Positions 12,280 through 21,453 of a stretch of DNA of 64,000 nucleotides are shown piece after piece. The notes below the pieces were generated by a model. The model was not told where the DNA came from and ran no database searches. It saw only the letters and a program-made list of their open reading frames with translations. The stretch spans positions 124,001 through 188,000 of the forward strand of contig MU008186.1 of the NCBI GenBank assembly GCA_010909165.1, written 5' to 3'. How positions within the stretch are numbered: the first letter of the stretch is position 1; each line of letters begins with the position of its first letter. A program made the position numbers and the translations under genes. This stretch comes from Anthoceros angustus (Eukaryota; Streptophyta; Anthocerotopsida; Anthocerotales; Anthocerotaceae).

Positions 12280-13312
12280 ATATGAAGAAAGGCTTTCAAA
12301 GAATTACAAAGTTGACATGAAGAATTACCAAAGTGAGCACTTTCGGCCAAAGGTCAAGAACTATGAGAAGGACGTTATTGAAACTTTCAAAGCTGTTATT
12401 GATCACTCTCCTAAGTGGACTGCAAACGACAAGAATCTGTCAATACAGGGGTTTCTTTTCAACTCAACCATTGATAACCCCAGATCAAATGTAAGTTTGT
12501 GGTTAATTGCTTTGAGTTATTGTGGTTTTGAATGTACTAACTATTAGTTTTATTGGCTAGGCGTGGTATGCAAAACTTCGAGTCTCGAAAGGAATGCTCT
12601 CAAGGTTCATGAAGACTATGGCCGACGCTACTGGCCTTATTGGCCATTACACCAACAAGAGTTGTCATGTAACAATGATTACACGTCTAACGATGGCCCA
12701 GGTGCCTTCTGATGCTGGGAGAAGTGTCACTGGCTATAAAATAGATGCTGGATTTTCAAGGTAAGTGTGGTAGCAGTTGTGTTATTTTAAATTATTTGTA
12801 TGTTCTTTGCTGACGTTATGATGTTTTGCAGATATGACCGCACTAGTCAAGCAAAACAGGCAGCTGCAGCAAGAGTTCTTGTTCCTGGTGAATGAAGATC
12901 TTACAAGGAGCTCCTGACTGAAGAACTCAATCGGATGCAGGATGATCTGAGGGGTGTTCTTTCGTCAACTGTCCTGGATGTGACTCCAGAAGTAGTATTT
13001 TCAAGTCAGCCTGAAGATCAGCGTCCTTTGCAAGTGCAACGAAATGAGAATATAAGCTTTTGAGATGTATAGTAAGTATATGTTGACTGTCTTATCCTGT
13101 GTTCTGATTCCTTTTTTATTTGTCAGGTATTACCGTCTATTGCCACCCCTGTTATTCAACATGAAGGCAAACCACAACACATTGTCAGCACTGAACCAAA
13201 TTTTGAGGTGCAGATGTAAATGCAAGCAGTTTTGAGCAGCGGCTTGCTGAGATCTGCCGAGAACGGGAGTTGGAGTATGATAAACAGAAACAAACAATGG
13301 AGTTACACGGTT
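12280..13312 (+). pseudogene. tyrosine-recombinase-like (DUF3504/Crypton-like) gene, degenerate
   Basis: Exons at 12280-12490 (donor GTAAGT), 12561-12760 (donor GTAAGT) and 12832 onward join in phase. The second exon resembles the C-terminal catalytic half of Crypton/DUF3504 recombinases: a TNKSCH box where the family has TNHSxR, then VTGYK where it has TGHK, then RYDRTS around the nucleophilic Tyr. The Tyr is kept, but the catalytic His/Arg and the second His positions are changed, so strand-transfer activity is doubtful. A TGA at 12893-12895 interrupts the frame, which otherwise continues in frame to about 13063. A further exon begins about 13128 and a coiled-coil tail ends near 13312 with a frame problem. 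The N-terminal part was not found upstream. The family match is by motif order, and a weak resemblance cannot be excluded. Confidence 0.45.
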
Positions 13313-13721
13313 AGTTCTGCGACGGGTGACCTGTTAAGCGGTCCGGTTCATTAAGCGGGTCGGGTTGTCCCCCAAGTATTTTTTCCAGTACAAGGCGAGA
13401 TTAACTGCACGGGTGCACCAGCAGACCCTGGTCGTTGGCCGCACCTAGTGACGGACCCAGGCGTCTGTGCGACGTTGGGATAGCGTCGCAAGTAGCACTC
13501 TGAAGGCTGCAGTCTGCTGAATACTCCGATGTTGGAGCCCAGGTCTGGTGGCTGGGAGTAAGTTTGTTAATATCGATATGAACCAGAGTAGTTAGAATTA
13601 GTAGGCTAACGGTGAAGCACGATGCATTCCCTTGGGATCGAACCACATACTATACGATACGGGACATAGTGTGCGCCCGGCTAGTGTGCCAGCGAAAGTA
13701 TGTCCACAAGTACAACAAAGG

Positions 13722-14216
13722 GAGACCTCAAGGGTCACGGTAAAAAGAAGTAACTAAGCTCCCTACCTAAAGTCACCTACTGCGCCAACAATATCAATGG
13801 CACAGTCTCCCGAACATGCACATATGTATTGTGCATCCTTGCAGAATAGGTGTTCTAGGTATGGATATCACCTTAGATAGTACTTAGAAGACTGACAATG
13901 CCATAAACTATTTGAAAATGCATCCCAATCATAAGGAGGACTACATAAGGAACATGTTTCTTACATATATCAATTATGCTAGCCATGTAACTTGACAGTG
14001 ATTGGTCCCAAAATTTGCGATACCGTCCTTGGCGACAAACAAAGCTATCCAACTCGATAAAATGAATGCATATCCAACAACACGTGTTTAAGTTTTATTG
14101 CAGGGAAAAAACGATGGGGAAAACCCATCTAGCACGGGACAATGAAGGTGGACCTCAAGGGTCAAGGTGAAAAAGAGCGATTAAGGTCCTTCCCTAAAAT
14201 TACCTACTACTCCTAG
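13722..14216. repeat. direct repeat pair of about 75 bp, 421 bp apart
   Basis: 13722-13795 and 14143-14216 share GACCTCAAGGGTCA, GGTAAAAAG/GGTGAAAAAG, then CC(C)TAAA(A)T-ACCTACT, with about 75-80% identity by eye. They may be remnants of a transposable element's terminal repeats. Nothing coding is recognised between them. Confidence 0.45.
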
Positions 14217-15153
14217 AACATTATATGCAGGAAGAACAAATGGCCTGCAAATGATGGAAGAAGAGGAAGAAGCGTCACTTGCTGTCATCGCCTTGTGAAA
14301 AATTGCCGTCGAGAGGGCCCTTTGAAGGACAATGGAGACTCATGTCTGAAATAAGCTATGAAATAAGAAAGAAACAACCCCATGCCATGCCTATGGATGT
14401 GGTAGGATTTCGCAAAACAACACTACACAGCGGATCAAATGAGTTCTCCTTCAATTTAAAGCCCTCGTTGTTATATAAGGAGCATTTGAGAAGTAGGGAG
14501 TCAAAGGCCCTTCTTCGGACAACGTTAGATGAGGTGCTGCTTATAATTACCTTCAATTCCTCTTCGCCATGTTCATTCATATTTCTCAAACGAGACGTGG
14601 GAACAAGACCAACGCTTGATACGGAATCCCACCCTCCTTATGTGGTCCGAATGCGAATATAGATTCTTCTAGACGTTTCTACGCTCCCGGCGACGAGATG
14701 TCTCATCCAAGCGGTCTCACACAGGCCGCCGAGAGCCCAACGGGTTGGCCCTCCCGCAAGCCGCCCTGGTGGCGATGGCCTTATTTGTAGGCTTCGACCA
14801 AACGCGTGATGGTGGGCATGTACATGGGAAGGCCATGGCATGGCACGACCCTGCCACCTTCAGGGATTGAAAGGAATGCGTCTGATGAAAGTCTGATGGG
14901 CAACGGCCGGCCCATTCGGTTTTTGAAAAGTCCTGGCAACCTCTCAGCTGGATAAAGCAGTTTCTCCAACCTTCCACCAACAGCGTATACGGTTCACTGC
15001 CTCGAAGTAGAGGAGGGAACTAGCAAGGGATGAATTTAAGGGTCTCTTTGTTTTGGGGCGTATTTGATAGTTCTCGCTGTGCCCGCAAGTGATCTTCCCC
15101 TATATCAGATCAGATCGGATCAGACATGATATCAAAGGTGAGGAGTCCAGATT
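14217..15153. other. intergenic, no gene recognised
   Basis: A plus-strand ORF (14279-14662) and minus-strand ORFs near 14638-14980 lack any recognisable domain. A short GATCA-type repeat with dyad symmetry lies at about 15100-15130. The right end probably includes the 3' UTR of the PPR gene. Confidence 0.35.
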
Positions 15154-18100
15154 TCATTCTTTTGTCATTTTGGAAGAGATTCTTTTTTCATTTGGGACAA
15201 CAGTTTGAGTGTTGCTGACGCTTAGGATACTTTCCGCAACCACAAAACTATGCACAATGCCGTGCATGTCTGTCCACCAGCTCTGACCCGGCTGCTTCCA
15301 TGCCCTGGTTCTAATTCTCCTAGCCTGCATCTCGTGTGCCTGTTCGCACATCTGGGCATTGGTGTAAATGTTTGACATCAACACATAAGCTAAGGGGTTG
15401 TTCTTGTCTAGTTTCACAGCTTGGTCGAAAGCATGGCGTCCCACGTCCACGTTGCTCCATTTGTGACAAGCACCCAACAAAATGTGCCAAACTGCAGCTT
15501 GAGGCAGTACAGGCATTGTCCTTATCAAGCACAGGGCCTCATCCAGTTGGCCTGCACGACCCAGGAGATCCACCATGCATCCGTAGTGCTCTACTGTAGG
15601 GGTAATGCTGTAGTGTTTGCTCATAACCTCAAAGTATTCCTGCCCTTTGTTCAGCAGCCCAGTATGACTGCAGACTGATAATAGAACAAGAAATGTGATG
15701 CCATCTGGCTGTATGCCATCCTCTCTCATTCTGAGAAACAAGTCAAAGACCTCATCGCTGTTTCCTTGGTGACTGTATCCTGCAATCAATGCATTCCATG
15801 CTATATTGCTTCTTTCAGGTAATGCCTCAAACACCTCCCGTGCATCAACCATACTCCCGGACTTTCCATACATGTTGATCAACCCGCAGGCTACAAGAAC
15901 ATCAGCTTGGAGCCCATGTTCTTTAATTTGTACGTGTATTCGCATTCCCAGATGCAAAGCTGCCACATCTCCACATGCCTGCAGGAGGCACAAAAATGTG
16001 ATAGAATCAGGTACAGTCACGCCATGCTGTTGCATAGCAGTGTACAGACCAAGGGCTTCCTGCCCCATTCCCTGCTGGCAATATCCTGCAATCATAGCAG
16101 TCCATGTCACCACGTCTTTTTGAACAAGTCCATCAAACAGTCTTCGAGCGTCTTCTAAGCTGCCACACTTGGCGTACATGTTCACCAAACTATTGGTTAC
16201 AAACATATCAGCTTGGTGTGCTTGTTCTATGATTTGTGTATGGATCTGCTTCCCCTTCTCCAAGGCCGGGATGCCAACACTTGCACATGCCTGCAGGAGG
16301 CTCGCGAATGTCACAGAGTTGGGTACAGTGATGCCTTCTTCTTGCATAGCACTGTAAAGACAAAGGGCTTCCTGGGCCATGCCCACCTGGGAATGCCCTG
16401 CTATAATGGTGTTCCAGGTGACCACATCTTTTCCATCAAGTCCCTCAAATACTCTCTGAGCGTCTCCCAAGCTGCCACACTTTGCATACATGTTTATCAA
16501 ACTGTTGGCGACAAGCAAATCAGCTTGATTTCCTCGATCCGCAATCTGCTTATGGAGCTGCTTTCCCTGCTCCAGCGCCATGGTGCCTACACTTGCACAT
16601 GCCTGCAGTAGGCACCCAAATGTCACGGAATTTGGTACAGCTATGCCTTCTTCTTCCAGATCCCTGTAAAGACGAAGGGCTTCCTGGGCCATACCCTGCT
16701 GGGAATACCCTGCTATCATGGCATTCCATGTCACCACATCTTTTCGATCAAGCCCATTAAACACTCTTTGCGCGTCATCCAAACTGCCACACTTTGCATA
16801 CATGTATACCAAACTGTTGGCCACAAACACATCAGCTTGATGTCCTTGTTCTCTAATTTGAGCATGAAGCTGCTTTCCCATCTCCAAAGCTGGGGTGCCC
16901 ACACTTGAACATGCCTGCAGGAGGCCTACAAAAGTGACAGAATTGGGTACAGCCATGCCTTCTGCTTGCATAGCCTCGTACACACCAATGGCTTCCTGCC
17001 ACATGCCCTGCTGGGCATATGCTGCAATTAGAGCCGTCCATGCCACAACGTCTTTTTCACCAAGTTCGTCAAACACAGTTTGAGCATCTCGTAACCTGCC
17101 ACATTTTGCATACATGGTCACCAAACTGTTCGCTACAAGAGTATTTGTTTGGTGCCCTCGTTCTCTGATTTCTGCATGAAGGTGCCTCCCCTTCTCCAAA
17201 GCAAGGGGACCGACACTTGCACACGCCTGCAAGAGGGACACAAATGTCACGGGATTGGGTACAACGCTGCCTTCTTGCATATCGCTGTAAAGTCTAAGGG
17301 CTTTGCGGCCCATTCCCTGCTGGGAATACCCTGCTATCATGGCATTCCATGTCACCACATCCTTTTCATGAAGTTCATCAAACACCCGTCTAGCGTGTTC
17401 CAAGCTCCCACACTTAGCATACATATTCACCATACTGTTGCCTACAAACAAATCTGCTTGGAATCCTCGTTCTCTAACTTGTGTATGTAGCTGCTTACCT
17501 CTCTCCAACGCCCGGGTGCCGACACTTGCACATGCCTGCAGGAGGCTGACAAATGTCACGGAATTCGGTACAGCTAAGCCTTCTTCTTGCATAACACTGT
17601 AGAGACCAAGAGCCTTCTGACCCATGCCTTGCTGTGAGTACCCAGCTATCATGGCATTCCATGTCACTACATCCTTTTGACCAAGCCCGTCAAAAACTCT
17701 TTGAGCATCCTCTAAGCTGCCACACTTGGCATACATGTTTACTAGGTTATTAGCTACAAGCACATCAGCTTGGTGCCCTCCTTCTGAGATTTGCGCATGA
17801 AGCTGCCTCCCTTTCTCTAATGCCAGGCTGCCCACACCCGCACATGCCTGTAATAGGCACAGAAATGTCACGGAATCAGGTGCAACGACGCCTTCCGCCT
17901 GCATAGTACTGTAGAGACGAAGGGCTTCCTGCCCCATGCCCTGCTGAGAATACCCTGCTATCATGGCATTCCACGACACTACATCTTTCTTGACAAGTCC
18001 GTCAAACACCTTTTCAGCATCCTCCAAGCTGCCACACTTTGCATACATGTCCACCAAGCAGTTACAGACAAACAAATCAGGATCAACCCCACTGCCCAGA

Positions 18101-18954
18101 ACATCTGCATGCACCTGCTGCCCACTTTTCAAGTCTGATCCCCTCCCACAGGCCTGCAGCGCTGCCACAAACACATGCCCATCTGGTTTCACACCTGACC
18201 TGCGCATTCCATGATACAGCTGTACGGCATGCTTGTCTTGCCCATGTTTAACATGGGCAGAAATTATGGAAAACCAAATGAAAGCATCCGGTTCTGCAAC
18301 CACGGTGAACACATCCATGGCATCCTGCAACCTGCCATGAGAAGCATACATCCGCAGGATGTGATTGCCCAGGAACGTGTCCGACTCATACCCCTTCCTC
18401 ACCGTGAAACCATGCACGCGGCGACCCAGGAGTAGATCATCCTCACATTTCTTCAGCATAGTGTAAAAAAGAGACTTGGGAATGCAATAGTCCGTCTGCA
18501 CCAAAACCCCCAAAGCCTCAACAGCCTCACTGAGAAGCCCCTGATCACATAGCCTTTTCACGGTTTCAGCCATCACGCCCCTTCCGTTCCCTGCAGGCTT
18601 GCCAGGTTCATTATCGTCCTGCAAGGTCCAGTTAGAACTGGAGACACCAGGACGCATCTGCACATCCAGCGCACCCAGCCGCCCATCCACCCAACCTGGC
18701 CTGTCCGAGTTGAGGACCTCCTGAGGCTTGGGCTTATTTTGCCTCCAGACTGTTGGGTCCCCAACATTTTGCCGCCACAAGAGCTCCTGGCCACGGTTCT
18801 GGCTACCACATCCCGCCAGCCATCCTCTTGGACGCGGTGGATTTGTTGCGGAGCTGCTGTACCTGGCGGCTTCCTTGTTTGCCGGGCCATGGCTCCTTGA
18901 AGTCAGGTGAGCAGGAGCTCTCCCTAGAATACCACTTGACCTCCAGACAGGCAT
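15154..18954 (-). CDS. PLS-class pentatricopeptide repeat protein with E-type C-terminus
   Basis: A sequence-specific RNA-binding protein, expected to act in mitochondria or plastids in RNA editing or processing. Intronless, 1266 aa from the ATG at 18954; an in-frame TAG lies just upstream, so this is the first possible Met. The N-terminus is Arg/Ser-rich (RSSGILGRAPAHLTSRS) as in organelle presequences. The body has about eight near-identical P-L-S triplets of roughly 101 residues, each with signatures like NSLVNMYAKCGSL, KDVVTWNAMIAGYSQQGM and FVSLLQACASVG. The C-terminus has a P-type repeat (VLLSVCSHTGLLNKG), YGCMVDLLGRAG and an E-region ending at QSWWTDMHGIVHSF. No DYW deaminase domain follows; the protein stops about 37 residues later. 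As an E-class factor it would need a deaminase supplied in trans. The high identity between triplets suggests recent internal duplication. Confidence 0.95.
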   Translation of the reverse strand: MPVWRSSGILGRAPAHLTSRSHGPANKEAARYSSSATNPPRPRGWLAGCGSQNRGQELLWRQNVGDPTVWRQNKPKPQEVLNSDRPGWVDGRLGALDVQMRPGVSSSNWTLQDDNEPGKPAGNGRGVMAETVKRLCDQGLLSEAVEALGVLVQTDYCIPKSLFYTMLKKCEDDLLLGRRVHGFTVRKGYESDTFLGNHILRMYASHGRLQDAMDVFTVVAEPDAFIWFSIISAHVKHGQDKHAVQLYHGMRRSGVKPDGHVFVAALQACGRGSDLKSGQQVHADVLGSGVDPDLFVCNCLVDMYAKCGSLEDAEKVFDGLVKKDVVSWNAMIAGYSQQGMGQEALRLYSTMQAEGVVAPDSVTFLCLLQACAGVGSLALEKGRQLHAQISEGGHQADVLVANNLVNMYAKCGSLEDAQRVFDGLGQKDVVTWNAMIAGYSQQGMGQKALGLYSVMQEEGLAVPNSVTFVSLLQACASVGTRALERGKQLHTQVRERGFQADLFVGNSMVNMYAKCGSLEHARRVFDELHEKDVVTWNAMIAGYSQQGMGRKALRLYSDMQEGSVVPNPVTFVSLLQACASVGPLALEKGRHLHAEIRERGHQTNTLVANSLVTMYAKCGRLRDAQTVFDELGEKDVVAWTALIAAYAQQGMWQEAIGVYEAMQAEGMAVPNSVTFVGLLQACSSVGTPALEMGKQLHAQIREQGHQADVFVANSLVYMYAKCGSLDDAQRVFNGLDRKDVVTWNAMIAGYSQQGMAQEALRLYRDLEEEGIAVPNSVTFGCLLQACASVGTMALEQGKQLHKQIADRGNQADLLVANSLINMYAKCGSLGDAQRVFEGLDGKDVVTWNTIIAGHSQVGMAQEALCLYSAMQEEGITVPNSVTFASLLQACASVGIPALEKGKQIHTQIIEQAHQADMFVTNSLVNMYAKCGSLEDARRLFDGLVQKDVVTWTAMIAGYCQQGMGQEALGLYTAMQQHGVTVPDSITFLCLLQACGDVAALHLGMRIHVQIKEHGLQADVLVACGLINMYGKSGSMVDAREVFEALPERSNIAWNALIAGYSHQGNSDEVFDLFLRMREDGIQPDGITFLVLLSVCSHTGLLNKGQEYFEVMSKHYSITPTVEHYGCMVDLLGRAGQLDEALCLIRTMPVLPQAAVWHILLGACHKWSNVDVGRHAFDQAVKLDKNNPLAYVLMSNIYTNAQMCEQAHEMQARRIRTRAWKQPGQSWWTDMHGIVHSFVVAESILSVSNTQTVVPNEKRISSKMTKE

Positions 18955-19058
18955 GACTCCCAGGAGCACGCCGCATCTGCACTAAATACGATGCGGTTCT
19001 CGATTGCAGGACCGAAGCAGCAGACCGGTGACAAGTGCAGAATTCATGAGAGGCAAGC
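18955..19058. promoter_or_regulatory. 104-bp gap between divergent start codons
   Basis: Only 104 bp separate the ATG of the minus-strand PPR gene from the ATG of the plus-strand phosphatase-like gene. Both 5' UTRs and any core promoter elements must lie here or inside the coding regions, so a shared bidirectional promoter is likely. No TATA box is visible. Confidence 0.6.
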
Positions 19059-20856
19059 ATGGCGCTGCATCAGCAGCTCATCCCACCTTTCCGCTATGCA
19101 ATTGTGGAGGACTCCTTTTTCAGGTACTATGTTCTCAATACTCAAACCCATCCATGTTTCCCAGGAACACGCGCAGGTGGGAAGGATTTGCATCTGCTCA
19201 TGTTGAACCTGTTTTGGCTGCAACGCGCTGGCAGGGGTGCATATCCAACCATCAAGAACTTCAGATTTCTGAGGAGATTACATCTGAAAACCATTGTGTG
19301 TCTAACACCGGAGACCCAGCCAAATCGGGACATGCGTGACTTCTGTGCAGACGAGGGTATCACCATCCGCCACTTCTTTGTGGAGAAATTCCAGGTTTTC
19401 TTTTCTCTTCCCCTGCAATTCAGGGTGTGCATAGATGTCCACCCTGCAGGAGCACTGAAAGGGGATAACATCCAGGACAAACCAACATTCGTTCACTTCT
19501 TGAGCTGGTTGTCTGGGTTCACGGTCTACACCTAGCCTACCCGAGCTGACCAAAATAGTTCCTAGGCAGAATTTGTCTGAAATGTTCTCGAAAGAGTTTT
19601 ATTCTTGCTGCTGGATCTGATTTCCAAACATCTGTGCTTGCTCATGACAGGTGAACTGGGTGGGCTAATTGCAGGATGTCGTCACTCTTTCAAATTCAAA
19701 AGTGTTTCAAATTCTTCAGATCATCATCAACCCAGAAAATCTTCCTCTTTACTTGCATTGCTTGGATGGATCCCACGTATGTGGTCTGGTGGTAAGCAAC
19801 AAGTGGCATGATATGATGATGTTAAAATTCATGTTGATCAGGCATCCTTGTGGTGATAGCTGAGGTCCTCCATGGAATCAGGTGATGTGTTTCAGAAAGT
19901 TGCAGAGCTGGAATTTGGCTACATCAACGGCTGAATTCTGTAAGTTCCAGAGAGAAGGTGAAATCTCCCGAGAGGAGTCTCAGTTTGTGGAGGCCTTCCG
20001 TGGGGACATAGAGGTTCCTCCAGTGATTCCAATATGGCTATGGCAGGCATGTGTCCGATGCTTACCTGTACAAAGTATGTCTTGCTTCTGTTTGCAAGTT
20101 GGCCTAGTCATCGTCGCGACATGTTGCTTAGCTGCCTGCAAGGTGGTTGAGATGATAGCAGAGAAGGAGGCAGGGAACATGTAGATGTGCATTTGTGATG
20201 ACATGACAAGCGAGAGGAAGGGAGGGAGGGAGAATAAGACAGCGTCTTTGCTCTTCCAGGGTGTGCGAACTGTGAAACATCCCAGTTTTCGACTGCGGCT
20301 TCTGCCTTCTCCTACAACTGCTGATCAGAGAGATGATGATGGAGGCAGCACATCTAGTAGCCGGTTTAGTGATGCTACAATGGTTTCTGCTGATAGGCTG
20401 AGTGAGAGCTTAGGAAGACGACCAGATACCCCCAGCAAACTCCCTCACATGGCTGCGGGGGTTCTCCTTCCTCCCGTTCCTGGTGGTGTTGCTGGTCAAG
20501 CAGGAGCCATGGACGCAGAAGACCGAACTCGAGTCTGGCTTCGGAGCACGACTCCATCAACTGGAAGCAGAACTTCTTCCAGGCCTGTCATATACAGACC
20601 TCCTCGGGAAGTATCAGCAGAGAAACAGACCAAATCCAACATCGTTGGGGTCCCTGTCTTCTCTGGACCAGGGAACCAAAACCTCAAGCACGACCTCGAG
20701 GTACTGTTTCCCAAATCATTGTTGTTTGCCATGTGCTTGCGCCAAGGAACAGGCACTGATGTCCATCACCACTTCTGGCAGGCTCTGGCTCTTGAAGGCT
20801 TCCGACTGACAAGGAAACGAACGAGCCTTCCACCATTTAGGCCTTTCATACGTTAG
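19059..20856 (+). CDS. OCA4-like atypical dual-specificity phosphatase family protein, probable pseudoenzyme
   Basis: Belongs to the plant-and-fungal atypical (Siw14/OCA-type) phosphatase family, whose active members dephosphorylate inositol pyrophosphates or phosphotyrosine; I place it near OCA4. Six exons with consistent phases: 19059-19123, 19235-19394, 19675-19791, 19882-20046, 20260-20700 and 20782-20856, giving 340 aa. The first introns happen to be nearly open, so a simple ORF hides them. Signatures: LIPPFRYAIVEDSFFRGAYP, KNFRFLRRLHLKTIVCLTPE, INPENLPLYLHCLDGSHVCG and FRKLQSWNL. The P-loop reads HCLDGSHV rather than HCX5R: Cys is present but the phosphate-binding Arg is missing, so catalysis is doubtful; family members with the same change occur. 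Exon 4 ends at a GC donor (CAG|GCATGT at 20047). The Ser/Thr-rich tail (from about residue 170) is poorly conserved. Confidence 0.82.
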
Positions 20857-21453
20857 CATACCTCGTCATTTTTCCTCTGTACAAAACGTGAGACTATTTC
20901 ATTCTTCTCCAGTCTGTTTATTTACCGCATCCTCCAGTAGGCACCAGACTGTAGATGGTCATACTCGAATTGAAGGTAGGCAACCAACTTCGACTGGACG
21001 GAATGTGGCATTCAGGTTTCTGAGTCATGGCATTTAACGAAAGTGGACAACGGAAAACCGCTTGGTCGCTCGTGACGCACAGCTAGCGGTCGGTAACCTA
21101 ATAGCTGCGGCAAAAAAGCCTAGAGCTCGATGATCCTCCGTCAGATCTGTGACGTGTCATACACCCTTCCAGTACATGAGAATGCGGACTTCTGGCATCC
21201 TCATCAGATAGCGCGTACGACGGCATTGACGTGGATCGACCAGGGAAACACGTTCAACCTCGGCCATGGAAGCAAAAGAAAAGTTACACCTTGGCGACAT
21301 GGCTATACCGTAGGCACAAATTGGTGCCCCTCAATAACTTTAAGTCATCTCTCCGAAAATTGAAATCCCTCCTTGCAAGCACGGCTACGCGCGCTGATCC
21401 GAGTCGAGGGAGGGTGTCCCCGAGCAAAATGCCACTGCCCTAAAGCTACAGGA
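20857..21453. other. intergenic between convergent genes
   Basis: Lies between the 3' ends of the phosphatase-like gene and the DEG9-type gene. It should contain both 3' UTRs. No further gene is seen. Confidence 0.5.

Noticed and set aside
12893-12895. TGA as recoded (selenocysteine or readthrough) codon
   Set aside because: The gene has other frame problems downstream and no SECIS-like structure was seen; decay or error is simpler.
15336-18435. Plus-strand ORFs opposite the PPR gene
   Set aside because: They repeat with the PPR triplet period and are antisense shadows.
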